A stretch of DNA of 64,000 bases from Herminiimonas arsenitoxidans (GTDB taxonomy: Bacteria > Pseudomonadota > Gammaproteobacteria > Burkholderiales > Burkholderiaceae_D): NCBI RefSeq assembly GCF_900130075.1, contig NZ_LT671418.1:1550001-1614000 (forward strand). The letters are read 5' to 3'. The notes under the pieces are model-generated. The model was not told the origin of the DNA. It did no database searches and worked only from the letters and a program-made list of their open reading frames with translations. Both the position numbers and the translations under genes were made by a program. This document shows, in pieces, positions 45,369-54,041 of the stretch (positions within the stretch are counted from its first letter, which is position 1; each line of letters opens with the position of its first letter).

Positions 45369-45623
45369 ATGAGCCTGCAAGAGCAATTCGATCAAGCATT
45401 AGCCGATTCCAAGACTTTGCCGGAGCGTCCGGATAATCTGACGCTGCTGAAAATCTATGGTCTGTACAAACAGGCGAGCGGTGGCGATGCGACTGGTGAA
45501 CAACCTGCAATGACAGATTTTGTCGCACGTGCGAAATGGGATGCCTGGAATAATCTGAAAGGCATCTCGAAAGAAGATGCGATGCAGCAGTACATCGATC
45601 TGGTGGAAGATTTGAAGGCTTAA
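45369..45623 (+). CDS. Acyl-CoA-binding protein (ACBP)
   Basis: 84 residues, the small four-helix ACBP fold that binds long-chain acyl-CoA esters. Seen: FDQALADSKTLPERPDN, the KIYGLYKQASGGDATGEQPAMTDFVARAKWDAWN motif (ligand-binding Tyr and Lys residues) and the final helix ISKEDAMQQYIDLVEDLK. GGGAG ribosome site. Together with the PHA genes nearby it may help route acyl-CoA; inference. ACBPs occur in only part of the bacteria. Confidence 0.95.
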   Translation: MSLQEQFDQALADSKTLPERPDNLTLLKIYGLYKQASGGDATGEQPAMTDFVARAKWDAWNNLKGISKEDAMQQYIDLVEDLKA

Positions 45624-45649
45624 TGTAAGCAGATCTTCCGCAGAAAATT

Positions 45650-45682
45650 AAAAAGCCCCGTATGCAAATACGGGGCTTTTTT
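45650..45682. terminator. Bidirectional rho-independent terminator
   Basis: 13-bp stem AAAAGCCCCGTAT / ATACGGGGCTTTT, loop GCAA, between the ACBP gene and the convergent PHA granule protein gene. Confidence 0.93.
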
Positions 45683-45699
45683 ATCGAGCAGACTATCAA

Positions 45700-45984
45700 C
45701 TATGCTGCGTCGGCAAAATACTTCTTCATATTGCGCGCCACTTTTTCTTCCAGTGGTCCGGCGAAAGCCTTGAACAGAAAATCCAGCGTGATATCGATTT
45801 GCGCTTCTTTATCACGCAAGGCCAAGGTACCTGCTACTCCGCTACGCTTGAACGACAGGATGTCACCATCCCACTGCGTCGTCATATCGAACTCTGTTGC
45901 CATCTTGTCTGCCACTTTTTGCGCAGCGTCTTTTGCCTGTTGCAGCGGAAGCTGATGCTCCTGCGTGATGCTGATATCTGCCAT
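45700..45984 (-). CDS. Polyhydroxyalkanoic acid granule-associated protein
   Basis: 94 residues. Fits the small PHA-system protein family (PHA_gran_rgn type): ISITQEHQLPLQQAKDAAQKVADKMATEFDMTTQWDGDILSFKRSGVAGTL then LDFLFKAFAGPLEEKVARNMKKYF. Precise role not established. It starts 4 bases after the hydroxyacid dehydrogenase gene, last of a three-gene operon with the antiporter. Confidence 0.85.
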   Translation of the reverse strand: MADISITQEHQLPLQQAKDAAQKVADKMATEFDMTTQWDGDILSFKRSGVAGTLALRDKEAQIDITLDFLFKAFAGPLEEKVARNMKKYFADAA

Positions 45985-45988
45985 GTGC

Positions 45989-46972
45989 TTACTTCTTCGC
46001 TTTCACTTCCGGGTTGAGTAGATTCGGTGGTTGTTGTCCGCTTAAGGCCGCAACCAGATTGGTAGAAGCGCAATCGGACATCGCACGACGCGTTTTTTCC
46101 GAAGCGCTGCCTATGTGCGGCGTCAAGACGACATTCGACAAGGTCAGGAAGTCGGGATGCAAGGCCGGTTCATTCTCATACACATCCAGTCCGGCTGAGG
46201 CGATGCGTTTCTCACGCAGTGCTGCAATCAGCGCGACATCATCCACAATCCCGCCACGCGCAATATTCACCAAAGTCGCAGTCGGCTTCATCAATGCCAG
46301 TTCAGCAGCACCGATGATGTGATGCGTTTGCGCCGAGTATGGCAAGACCAGAATCAGGTGATCGGCACCGCGCAACAATTCTTCCTTGCTGACATAACGC
46401 GCATTGTTTGCGTGTGCTTCCTGCTCTGGTGTGAGGCGACTACGATTGTGATAAATCACCTTCATGTCAAAACCCATGGAGCGGCGTGCAACCGCCTGCC
46501 CTATGCGTCCCATGCCCAGTATGCCCAGCGTGGCACCATGCACATCCGCACCCAAGAATTGATCGAAACGCCAGTTCTTCCATTTGCCGGCGCGCAAATA
46601 ATGTTCGGATTCCGATACGCAACGCGCATTCGCCATCAACAAGGTCCACGCGTAATCGGCGGTTGTTTCATTCAACACATCTGGCGTATTGGTCACCATG
46701 ATGCCGGCTTTGGTCGCAGCGACAACATCGATATTGTTATAACCGACCGCGACATTACAGATGGCTTTCAAATGCGGATTAGCAGCAATGACTTCAGCCG
46801 ACATTTTTTCGCTGGCGGTAATCACCACCACATCTTTACCCTGCATTTTTTCATGCAGCTCTGCTGCTGAAAAAATCTTGTCTTCCTGATTTGACTCAAC
46901 ATCAAAGTGTTGCTGCAAGCGTTCGATCACATCAGGGAACGTTGCACGTGCGACGAGTACTTTTTGCTTCAT
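45989..46972 (-). CDS. D-2-hydroxyacid dehydrogenase (glyoxylate/hydroxypyruvate reductase type)
   Basis: 327 residues. The NAD(P)-binding motif GMGRIGQAVARR sits after the catalytic domain; Arg in VNIARGGIVDD, Glu in DVYENEPAL and His in LTPHIGSAS form the catalytic set. Resembles GhrB/GyaR-type enzymes reducing glyoxylate, hydroxypyruvate or 2-ketogluconate; substrate not fixed from sequence. It lies 10 bases after the antiporter gene and 4 bases before the PHA granule protein gene. Confidence 0.9.
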   Translation of the reverse strand: MKQKVLVARATFPDVIERLQQHFDVESNQEDKIFSAAELHEKMQGKDVVVITASEKMSAEVIAANPHLKAICNVAVGYNNIDVVAATKAGIMVTNTPDVLNETTADYAWTLLMANARCVSESEHYLRAGKWKNWRFDQFLGADVHGATLGILGMGRIGQAVARRSMGFDMKVIYHNRSRLTPEQEAHANNARYVSKEELLRGADHLILVLPYSAQTHHIIGAAELALMKPTATLVNIARGGIVDDVALIAALREKRIASAGLDVYENEPALHPDFLTLSNVVLTPHIGSASEKTRRAMSDCASTNLVAALSGQQPPNLLNPEVKAKK

Positions 46973-46982
46973 ATACGTCTCC

Positions 46983-48389
46983 TCAGGTGAAAAAGATGAA
47001 AGTCATCAAAACGAACAAGGGTACAAGGATCGCACACGACCATGCCATATAACCAAAAAACGATGGCATCTTGATGCCGCGTTCTTCTGCAATGGCCTTG
47101 ACCATCATGTTCGGTGCATTACCTATGTAGCTATTGGCACCCATGAATACAGCACCACAAGAGATTGCCGCCAGCGTTGCCGCCAGCGTCGTCATCAAGG
47201 TCGTTGCATCGCCACCAGCCGTATTGAAGAAGACCAGATAAGTCGGTGCATTATCAAGGAAAGAGGAAAGAACACCCGTCGCCCAGAAATACATCGCATT
47301 GATAGGTTGGCCATTGCCATCCGTCACAGCGCGCACGATGCTTGAGAACGCACCCGACTCACCTGCACGCAACATTGCAATGACCGGAATGATGGTGATG
47401 AAGATACCGGCAAATAACTTGCCGACTTCCTGTATCGGTCCCCATGAAAAGTCATTGCCGCTACGCGCGCTTTTAGGTGTCAGCCACAAGGAGAGGAAAA
47501 CCACGCCTATCAAGGCGACATCACGCAACAGGTTTTGCAATTCGACTTCATTACCAAAAACAACATAGGTAATGCCTGACTTCCAGAAACCGCTCATCAA
47601 GACCAATGCAACTACCAGCGCCAGCAAGGCAAAGTTGATTTTCCCCTCGAAGCGAATTGCGGAATCCGGTGTTGGGTCCAGCTCGGGCGGTTTGATTTCT
47701 TCACGCTTGTGATAGTAGTGACTATCGAGCAGGTAAAAAATAATCAGCAACACGACGCACAGGAACAAGGTAGGTGCGAACAGATGGCGCACCGTCCAGA
47801 AGAAATCCACGCCCTTCAGGAAACCGAGGAACAGCGGCGGATCACCCAGCGGCGTCAAGGCACCGCCGGCATTCGCCACCAGGAAGATAAAGAACACGAC
47901 GATATGTGCCGCATGTTTGCGGTTATCGTTGGCGCGTATCAAAGGTCTGATCAGCAACATCGATGCGCCCGTCGTTCCCATGAAGCTGGCCAGCACCGTA
48001 CCTATGGCGAGCAAACCCGTATTCAACCCCGGCGAACCGTGCAAATTGCCGCGTACGCAAATACCACCCGCGACCACAAACAAGACCGTGATCAAAATCA
48101 GGAAAGGGAAAAACTCAGAAATAAAGGCGTGCATGGCGCCATGTACCGCCGTTGCACCGCCGAAGAAATACGCGCAAGGCAGCAAGAATGCCAAAGCCCA
48201 TGCCAGCGTCACTTTACCAAAATGGTGATGCCAAAAACTTGGCGTCAATAACGGACAGAGCGCGATCGAAAGCAGCAATCCAGCAAAGGGAACACCCCAC
48301 AGCATCGACAAACCGCTTCCATTCAATTCTGCCGCGCCACATAGCGCAGGGGTCAAGGCAAGCAAGCCGACAAGAAAATGTGCACGCAT
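46983..48389 (-). CDS. Sodium:proton antiporter / citrate-transporter-like permease
   Basis: 468 residues with about twelve hydrophobic segments and a cleavable-looking N-terminus (FLVGLLALTPALCGAAE). Segments such as FMGTTGASMLLIRPLIRAN, ANAGGALTPLGDPPLFLGFLKG and SSFLDNAPTYLVFFNTAGG with the final FMGANSYIGNAPNMMVKAIAEE are characteristic of the NhaD/ArsB-like ion transporter superfamily. Function as Na+/H+ antiporter is the family annotation; not proven here. The ATG at 48389 has GGAG at good spacing; starts at 48416 or 48506 are poorer. Confidence 0.85.
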   Translation of the reverse strand: MRAHFLVGLLALTPALCGAAELNGSGLSMLWGVPFAGLLLSIALCPLLTPSFWHHHFGKVTLAWALAFLLPCAYFFGGATAVHGAMHAFISEFFPFLILITVLFVVAGGICVRGNLHGSPGLNTGLLAIGTVLASFMGTTGASMLLIRPLIRANDNRKHAAHIVVFFIFLVANAGGALTPLGDPPLFLGFLKGVDFFWTVRHLFAPTLFLCVVLLIIFYLLDSHYYHKREEIKPPELDPTPDSAIRFEGKINFALLALVVALVLMSGFWKSGITYVVFGNEVELQNLLRDVALIGVVFLSLWLTPKSARSGNDFSWGPIQEVGKLFAGIFITIIPVIAMLRAGESGAFSSIVRAVTDGNGQPINAMYFWATGVLSSFLDNAPTYLVFFNTAGGDATTLMTTLAATLAAISCGAVFMGANSYIGNAPNMMVKAIAEERGIKMPSFFGYMAWSCAILVPLFVLMTFIFFT

Positions 48390-48552
48390 GGTGGCTCCGT
48401 ATTGAAGGGATGCCATTTTAGCCCAGAAAAAATGTGTCTTGGCAGCAATGCAAACGCCGTTATCCAGCCCATGTCGTACAAAAAACCGCCGAAATCTTTC
48501 CTGCATAAGACATTCAACGCATTTGCTTATTCGGAATCGGTATAACTCCGGT

Positions 48553-48581
48553 TTGTGAGAAAGAGCGATATGCCTTAAAAT
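48553..48581 (+). promoter_or_regulatory. Sigma-70 promoter upstream of the ferredoxin gene
   Basis: -35 TTGTGA (48553-48558), 17-base spacer, -10 TAAAAT (48576-48581), about 93 bases before the ferredoxin start. Confidence 0.6.
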
Positions 48582-48674
48582 ACAACGCTTTGCGACTACT
48601 GCCCGGCAAGATGAATGTCATCTGCCTCCATCGAGTAGTCGGCTCCATTTCAAATATTTACAGTTAGGACTGGT

Positions 48675-48998
48675 ATGACCCACGTAGTGACCGAATCCTG
48701 CATTCTCTGCCGTTACACAGACTGCGTAGATGTGTGTCCGGTGGACTGTTTTCGCGAAGGCCCGAACTTCCTGTCTATCGATCCGGACGAATGCATCGAT
48801 TGCGCAGTATGTGTAGCCGAATGCCCTGTCAACGCCATCTTTGCAGAAGAAGATGTGCCGGCAGATCAACAACAATTCATCAAGTTGAACGTGGATTTGT
48901 CGCGCGAATGGCCATCAATCACCAAAACCAAACTGCCGCTGCCTGAAGCGGAAGAATGGAAAGACAAGACAGACAAGCTGCAGTATCTGGCACGCTAA
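48675..48998 (+). CDS. fdxA: 7Fe ferredoxin FdxA
   Basis: 107 residues, cytoplasmic electron carrier with one [3Fe-4S] and one [4Fe-4S] cluster. Cysteines are arranged [14 protein letters not shown] and [12 protein letters not shown]. The extra C-terminal 40 residues (ending [17 protein letters not shown]) are typical of the FdxA subfamily. Single gene with its own promoter and terminator. Confidence 0.95.
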   Translation: MTHVVTESCILCRYTDCVDVCPVDCFREGPNFLSIDPDECIDCAVCVAECPVNAIFAEEDVPADQQQFIKLNVDLSREWPSITKTKLPLPEAEEWKDKTDKLQYLAR

Positions 48999-49015
48999 AC
49001 CACCTCTTTTCGACA

Positions 49016-49049
49016 AAAACGCCCTCTGGTTCGCCACAGGGCGTTTTTT
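49016..49049. terminator. Rho-independent terminator after fdxA
   Basis: AAAACGCCCTCTGG pairs with CCACAGGGCGTTTT around the loop TTCG (one C-C mismatch), followed by TTTT. Confidence 0.9.
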
Positions 49050-49230
49050 ATTAGGGGAACGGTTTTCCCCGCAGCGCATCAAATCGTTATTAAGTCTATA
49101 ACTATCAATTCCTTCATTGGATTGCATATAAGCGTTGTTAAACGATGAATAGTTATCAATGCTGCATTGCAATATACTGATTTTGTCGTGACAATCGTTT
49201 TAACAACAGCCATCGGAAGAGGCCTTCTCT

Positions 49231-50466
49231 ATGCTTTACCAGTTGCATGAGTTAAACCGCAGTCTGCTTAATCCACTGATGCAGTGGGCGGAAGCATCGT
49301 CCAAACTATTTAGCGATCCGGTCTCGCCGCTGGCTTATACGCCGTTCGCGCAGCGTATCGCTGCCGGCTATGAATTGATGTACCGACTGGGCAAGGATTA
49401 CGAAAAGCCGCATTTCGGCATCGAATCGGTGCCCGTCAATGGCAAGCAAGTCGCCATCGTCGAAGGAGTGGCGGAAGAAAAATCCTTCTGCACGCTGATT
49501 CATTTCAAAAAAGCATTGAGCATCAAAGCCCTCGCCGCATTGAAGCAACCTACCGTTCTACTGGTAGCACCTTTGTCCGGACATCACGCCACGCTCTTGC
49601 GCGACACCGTACGCAGCCTCTTATCGGACCATGATGTCTACATCACCGATTGGCGCGATGCGCGCATGGTGCCGCTGACGGAAGGCCCGTTCCATCTGCA
49701 CGATTACGTCTATTACATACAGGACTTCATCCGCCAGCTGGGACCGGATGTGCACGTCATTTCCGTCTGCCAGCCTACGGTACCTGTACTCGCTGCCATT
49801 TCATTGATGGCCAGTGACAAAGATACGCATTTGCCGAAGTCGATGACGATGATGGGCGGCCCTATTGATCCGCGCAAATCGCCTACGCAAGTCAACAACC
49901 TCGCCACCGAAAAACCGTACGAGTGGTTTGAGAATCAGGTGATCTTCAGCGTACCGAACAACTATCCGGGCTTTGGCCGCAAGGTATATCCAGGCTTTCT
50001 GCAACATGCCGGCTTCATCGCGATGAATCCGGGCCGTCATGCGCAAAGCCATTGGGATTTTTATGAGCACTTGCGCGAAGGTGATAACGAATCTGCGGAA
50101 GAACATCGCAAGTTTTACGATGAGTACAACGCTGTGCTGGATATGCCTGCCGAGTATTACCTGGAAACAATCAAGACCGTGTTCCAGGAACATCGCTTAC
50201 CGCTAGGCACATGGGAAATCGAAGGCAAGCTGGTCAAGCCGCAAGATATCAAAACCGTCGCACTCTTCACCATCGAAGGCGAGAAGGACGATATCTCCGG
50301 CGTCGGGCAAACACATGCAGCGCAGGATTTGTGTTCATCAATAGCCAAATCGAACAAAGAGCAATTCACCGCGCCGCAATGCGGACACTACGGCATCTTC
50401 TCCGGCCGCAAGTGGCGTGAAATCATTTGCCCGAAAATCGGCGAGTTTATTGCGAAGCATTCTTGA
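49231..50466 (+). CDS. phaZ: Intracellular polyhydroxyalkanoate depolymerase PhaZ
   Basis: 411 residues, no signal peptide. Of the PhaZ1 type of Ralstonia: MLYQLHELNRSLLNPLMQWAE start, then HVISVCQPTVPVLAAI, in which the nucleophile is cysteine rather than serine, with a downstream Asp (EGEKDDISG) and His (QCGHYGIF). It breaks down native PHB granules to release hydroxybutyrate. Upstream 49050-49230 is an AT-rich leader without other genes. Confidence 0.93.
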   Translation: MLYQLHELNRSLLNPLMQWAEASSKLFSDPVSPLAYTPFAQRIAAGYELMYRLGKDYEKPHFGIESVPVNGKQVAIVEGVAEEKSFCTLIHFKKALSIKALAALKQPTVLLVAPLSGHHATLLRDTVRSLLSDHDVYITDWRDARMVPLTEGPFHLHDYVYYIQDFIRQLGPDVHVISVCQPTVPVLAAISLMASDKDTHLPKSMTMMGGPIDPRKSPTQVNNLATEKPYEWFENQVIFSVPNNYPGFGRKVYPGFLQHAGFIAMNPGRHAQSHWDFYEHLREGDNESAEEHRKFYDEYNAVLDMPAEYYLETIKTVFQEHRLPLGTWEIEGKLVKPQDIKTVALFTIEGEKDDISGVGQTHAAQDLCSSIAKSNKEQFTAPQCGHYGIFSGRKWREIICPKIGEFIAKHS

Positions 50467-50570
50467 TTAGCCGCTTCCCAGTTATAAAAAGTCGCAACTT
50501 GTAAGCTCAAAGCCTTTTTCTATTTGGCGCAGCGGCCCGTATAAGACGATAATTCTGTTTTATCTCTTAC

Positions 50571-51272
50571 TTGCCCGCTGTGTCCTCTCCTCCCAAAAAA
50601 TCGCTTGCCGATCAGCTTGAAGATCTGCTGCCACAAACGCAATGTACGAAATGCGGCTATCCCGCATGCCGTCCGTATGCAGAAGCGATGGCCGATGGCA
50701 CAGCCAGTTACAACCAATGCCCACCCGGCGGTATCGAAGGCGTGGCAAGACTGGCGCATCTGTTGGGCAAACCGGTTATTCCCATCAATCCCGTTAATGG
50801 CCATGAGCGACCACGCCCGGTTGCCGTCATTGATGAGAGCCTGTGTATAGGTTGCACGCTGTGCATACAAGCGTGCCCGGTCGATGCCATCGTCGGCGCC
50901 GCCAAGCAGATGCACACCATCGTCAACGATTTGTGCACCGGTTGCGATCTGTGTGTTGCGCCCTGCCCGGTTGATTGCATTGCGATGGTAGACGTCACGC
51001 CGGGGAAAACCGGCTGGGATGCGTGGTCGCAAGCGCAAGCCGATACCGCACGCGAACGACACGATTTCCGTACTAAACGTTTGCAACACGAGAAAGAAGA
51101 AAACGACGCGCGCCTGGCCGCCAAGGCAGCAGCGAAGTTGCAGGCTGTGCAATCGGAAACACCGATCTCGGAAGAAGAGAAAGCCGAACAGGCACGCAAG
51201 AAAGCCATCATTCAAGCCGCGATAGAACGCGCACGACTGAAAAAAGAACAAGCGGAAAAGGACGCTAAATGA
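50571..51272 (+). CDS. rnfB: Electron transport complex protein RnfB (stand-alone)
   Basis: 233 residues. An N-terminal [4Fe-4S] domain ([19 protein letters not shown] ... CPPGG) is followed by a two-cluster ferredoxin domain ([32 protein letters not shown]) and a basic, coiled-coil-like Lys/Glu/Ala tail of about 75 residues. The transmembrane anchor of Rnf complex subunits is absent and no other rnf genes are adjacent, as in many Betaproteobacteria. The start is uncertain: TTG at 50571, or GTG at 50580; no ATG fits and no clear ribosome site precedes either. It overlaps nth by 4 bases (ATGA). Confidence 0.88.
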   Translation: MPAVSSPPKKSLADQLEDLLPQTQCTKCGYPACRPYAEAMADGTASYNQCPPGGIEGVARLAHLLGKPVIPINPVNGHERPRPVAVIDESLCIGCTLCIQACPVDAIVGAAKQMHTIVNDLCTGCDLCVAPCPVDCIAMVDVTPGKTGWDAWSQAQADTARERHDFRTKRLQHEKEENDARLAAKAAAKLQAVQSETPISEEEKAEQARKKAIIQAAIERARLKKEQAEKDAK

Positions 51273-51919
51273 ACGCAGAGAAACGACGTGAAATTTTTAA
51301 TCGACTGCGCGCTGCCAATCCGCACCCAACTACCGAACTTGAATATCAAACACCATTTCAGTTATTGATCGCTGTGCTGTTGTCGGCGCAGGCAACCGAT
51401 GTCTCGGTCAATAAAGCCACGCGCAAACTGTACCCACACGCCGGTACTCCGAGGAAGATATACGCACTCGGTGTCGAAGGCTTGATGCCTTACATACAAA
51501 CCATAGGCTTGTATCGCACCAAGGCCAAGAACGTCATTGAAACCTGCCGGATTTTGCTGGCAGAACATGGGGGCGAAGTACCACGCACGCGTGAAGCACT
51601 GGAAGCGTTACCGGGCGTAGGACGCAAGACCGCCAATGTGGTGATGAATACCGCTTTTGGGGAGCCGACGATAGCAGTCGATACGCATATCTTCCGCGTC
51701 TCGAATCGCACCGGCCTGGCACCGGGCAAGAATGTCGATATCGTCGAGCAGAAATTGATGAAGTTTGTCGCGCCGGAGTTCCAGCAAGATGCACATCACT
51801 GGCTGATCCTGCACGGTCGCTACACCTGTATCGCACGCACACCAAAATGCTGGAACTGCATCATTGCTGATCTGTGCGAATACAAGCAGAAGACACCGCT
51901 ACCGGCTAAAGGCGTGTAA
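51269..51919 (+). CDS. nth: Endonuclease III
   Basis: 216 residues. DNA glycosylase/AP-lyase for oxidised pyrimidines. Helix-hairpin-helix with catalytic Lys in [21 protein letters not shown], Asp in [13 protein letters not shown], and the C-terminal [4Fe-4S] cysteines ([18 protein letters not shown]-x6-C-x2-C-x5-C). Start overlaps the rnfB stop; the pair is a known conserved arrangement in this group. Confidence 0.96.
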   Translation: MNAEKRREIFNRLRAANPHPTTELEYQTPFQLLIAVLLSAQATDVSVNKATRKLYPHAGTPRKIYALGVEGLMPYIQTIGLYRTKAKNVIETCRILLAEHGGEVPRTREALEALPGVGRKTANVVMNTAFGEPTIAVDTHIFRVSNRTGLAPGKNVDIVEQKLMKFVAPEFQQDAHHWLILHGRYTCIARTPKCWNCIIADLCEYKQKTPLPAKGV

Positions 51920-51941
51920 GCCTCAGCCGGTAAAACCGTTT

Positions 51942-52538
51942 TTACAAAACGATAGCGCAGGCAGCTTCAAAGGTCAGGCGCGGCAAACGCGGTTTGATTT
52001 TTTCGTGATCGCCATAACCGATGCTGCAAATGAAGTTGGCTTTTACCTTGGTGCCAACAAAAAAAGCTTCATTCACTTTATCCGCATCGAAGCCTGACAT
52101 TGGGCCGCAATCCAGACCAATCGCGCGCGCCGCCATGATGAAGTAGGCGCCTTGCAGTGAAGAATTACGGAAAGCCGTATCTTCAGTAAATTTCTCGTTA
52201 CCGGCAAACATCGCCTGCGTATCCATGTGCGGAAACAATTGCGGCATCTTGCGCGGGAAGGCCATGTCCATGCCGATAATCGCGGTGATCGGTGCAGTTT
52301 TCACTTTTTGCACATTGCCGGGGGAGACGCATGCGGCCAGTTTCTCTTTTGCTTCCGGCGATTTCACGAAGGCGATGCGAGCAGGCTGGGAATTCATCGA
52401 GGTCGGCGCCCACTTCATCAATTCGTAAATTTCACGCAACTGACCATTAGTAACCGGTTTATCGAGCCAGACAGTGTTGGTGTGGGCCTGGGTAAAGAGA
52501 GTATCGAGCGCTTCCTGATTCAACATAGCGACTTTCAT
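51942..52538 (-). CDS. rutE: Malonic semialdehyde reductase / nitroreductase family (RutE-like)
   Basis: 198 residues, FMN-dependent nitroreductase fold of the RutE type: KWAPTSMNSQPARIAFV, SPGNVQKVKTAPITAIIGMD, PQLFPHMDTQ, TAFRNSSLQGAYFIMAARAIGLDCGPMSGFDADKVNEAFF and SIGYGDHEKIKPRLPRL track RutE of the pyrimidine degradation pathway closely. No other rut genes are near, so a general semialdehyde or quinone reductase role is as likely. The start at 52538 (or ATG at 52526) fits the family; longer readings add unrelated residues. Confidence 0.82.
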   Translation of the reverse strand: MKVAMLNQEALDTLFTQAHTNTVWLDKPVTNGQLREIYELMKWAPTSMNSQPARIAFVKSPEAKEKLAACVSPGNVQKVKTAPITAIIGMDMAFPRKMPQLFPHMDTQAMFAGNEKFTEDTAFRNSSLQGAYFIMAARAIGLDCGPMSGFDADKVNEAFFVGTKVKANFICSIGYGDHEKIKPRLPRLTFEAACAIVL

Positions 52539-52690
52539 TTTCAAGTGTTCAAAGGCATGCCGCATGGCGGCAATAGTAATAAGCAAAACGGTAACAGATG
52601 CGTATGTTATCCGAAACACGCTCAGCAGTTCAGGAGCAAGCCACGTACAATTGCGGTCTGTACCCAATGTTCGGCTTTTTGCATACCCTA

Positions 52691-53116
52691 ATGTTTACAC
52701 CTTCACAACACGATGTACGCCGTTTTTTCTGTGAAACCTTTCACAAGCAGCGGACCAACGCCATCCTCACGCCGCTGGAAGCGATTGCACGCGACTGGAT
52801 CATCCAGCATCCGGAATATGCCGAGGCGCTAGCCGATGTAGAAGCAGCATTGGCGCAAGACTATTCGGTGGAATCGGGTCAAGCCAATCCCTTCCTGCAT
52901 CTGTCCATGCACTTGTCGATAGCCGAACAGATTTCGATCGATCAGCCACCAGGAATACGCGCAGCCTACACCGGACTCGCGCGCCGACTGGATTCAGAAC
53001 ATGAGGCCCATCACCAAATCATGGAATGTCTGGGCGAGATGATCTGGACCTCGCAGCGCAGCGGCCTGCCACCCGATGGTGCTGCTTATATCGAGTGCAT
53101 CAACAAGCGCCGCTGA
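52691..53116 (+). CDS. DUF1841 family protein
   Basis: 141 residues, cytoplasmic, all-alpha. Start MFTPSQHDVRRFFCETFHKQ and the later HEAHHQIMECLGEMIWTSQRSGLPPDGAAYIECI are typical of this conserved beta/gammaproteobacterial family of unknown function. Divergent from the RutE-like gene. Chosen start is the ATG at 52691, where the family similarity begins. Confidence 0.85.
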   Translation: MFTPSQHDVRRFFCETFHKQRTNAILTPLEAIARDWIIQHPEYAEALADVEAALAQDYSVESGQANPFLHLSMHLSIAEQISIDQPPGIRAAYTGLARRLDSEHEAHHQIMECLGEMIWTSQRSGLPPDGAAYIECINKRR

Positions 53117-53130
53117 ACAGGCTGAAAATG

Positions 53131-53161
53131 CAAAAAAGCCACGGAGACCGTGGCTTTTTTA
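53131..53161. terminator. Bidirectional rho-independent terminator
   Basis: 13-bp stem AAAAAAGCCACGG / CCGTGGCTTTTTT, loop AGA, between the DUF1841 gene and the convergent cytochrome c genes. Confidence 0.93.
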
Positions 53162-53184
53162 TTGAGCGAAACTGCTTCGCGTTC

Positions 53185-53538
53185 TTATTTACGCAGTACC
53201 AAGGTAGTTGGCAGGCTGTGCAAATAAGCAGCGATATTGTCGATATCCTGGCTCGACAATGCGCTAGACAGCGGTCCCATGATGGCATTGCTGCGACCGT
53301 TGGACACTCCGTTGCCGCGCTTGTAGGCAACCAGCGCATGCTTCAGGTAATCCTTAGGTTGACCAGCCAGTTTTGGATAAGCCGGATCAATTGGTGTATT
53401 GAAATCAGCGCCGTGGCACGCTGCACAATTGAACTTGGCAACAGCTGCTTTACCAGCGTCGATCTTGCTTTCAGCCGATGCGTTGAACGAAACAACTGCC
53501 GACAGCGATACGACAGCCAATGCTAGAATTTTTTTCAT
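53185..53538 (-). CDS. Periplasmic cytochrome c, c4/c5-like (second of pair)
   Basis: 117 residues. Signal peptide (ALAVVSLSAVVSFNASA-ES), haem motif CAACH, and IMGPLSSALSSQDIDNIAAYLHSL with the Met ligand. Single haem class I. It starts 12 bases after the 53551-53871 gene and probably shares its transcript. Small electron carrier of the respiratory chain; partner unknown. Confidence 0.9.
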   Translation of the reverse strand: MKKILALAVVSLSAVVSFNASAESKIDAGKAAVAKFNCAACHGADFNTPIDPAYPKLAGQPKDYLKHALVAYKRGNGVSNGRSNAIMGPLSSALSSQDIDNIAAYLHSLPTTLVLRK

Positions 53539-53550
53539 ATTGGGCTCCCG

Positions 53551-53871
53551 TTATTTCTGCTGTGTGTAGTAAGCAGCGACGTCTGCAATATCCTGATCCG
53601 ACAGACTCTCTGCAATACCGCGCATCGATGGGTGATTACGGTCGCCTTTTTTGTAAGCATGCAAAGCGCTCACAATATACTTCTCCGACTGCCCACCTAT
53701 CATAGGCACTTGGTAAACCTCAGGAAAAGTCGCTTTGTAGCCCGGAATGCCATGGCACCCGATACACATCGACACCTTGTTGGCACCTGCCTTGGCATCA
53801 CCAACGATTTCCGCTGCGGTAGCGATGTTGACCACACCCGCGAGCGCGAGAAGCGCAAATAGTTTTTTCAT
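53551..53871 (-). CDS. Periplasmic cytochrome c, c4/c5-like (first of pair)
   Basis: 106 residues. Signal peptide to ATA-AE, haem motif CIGCH (MCIGCHGIPGYKATFPEVY), and methionine ligand region near SMRGIAESLSDQDIADVAAYY. It is paralogous to the next gene (both share the Q-K-Y-x-x-x-A-L-x-A-Y-K-x-G pattern), a two-gene operon. Confidence 0.9.
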   Translation of the reverse strand: MKKLFALLALAGVVNIATAAEIVGDAKAGANKVSMCIGCHGIPGYKATFPEVYQVPMIGGQSEKYIVSALHAYKKGDRNHPSMRGIAESLSDQDIADVAAYYTQQK

Positions 53872-54041
53872 GATAGCTGTGGGTAAGTAGGACGAAAACT
53901 GCGGGTGGCGTGGCTGAGAACAGCTCTTTTTATATAGTGAAATTATTACTTCGCCACACCAAAACCGCTCGATTCTACCCCAAGACTCTGGGACAGTCCA
54001 CGCTCAATCGCGGCAGCGTGGACAGTATCCGACAAAGCAAT

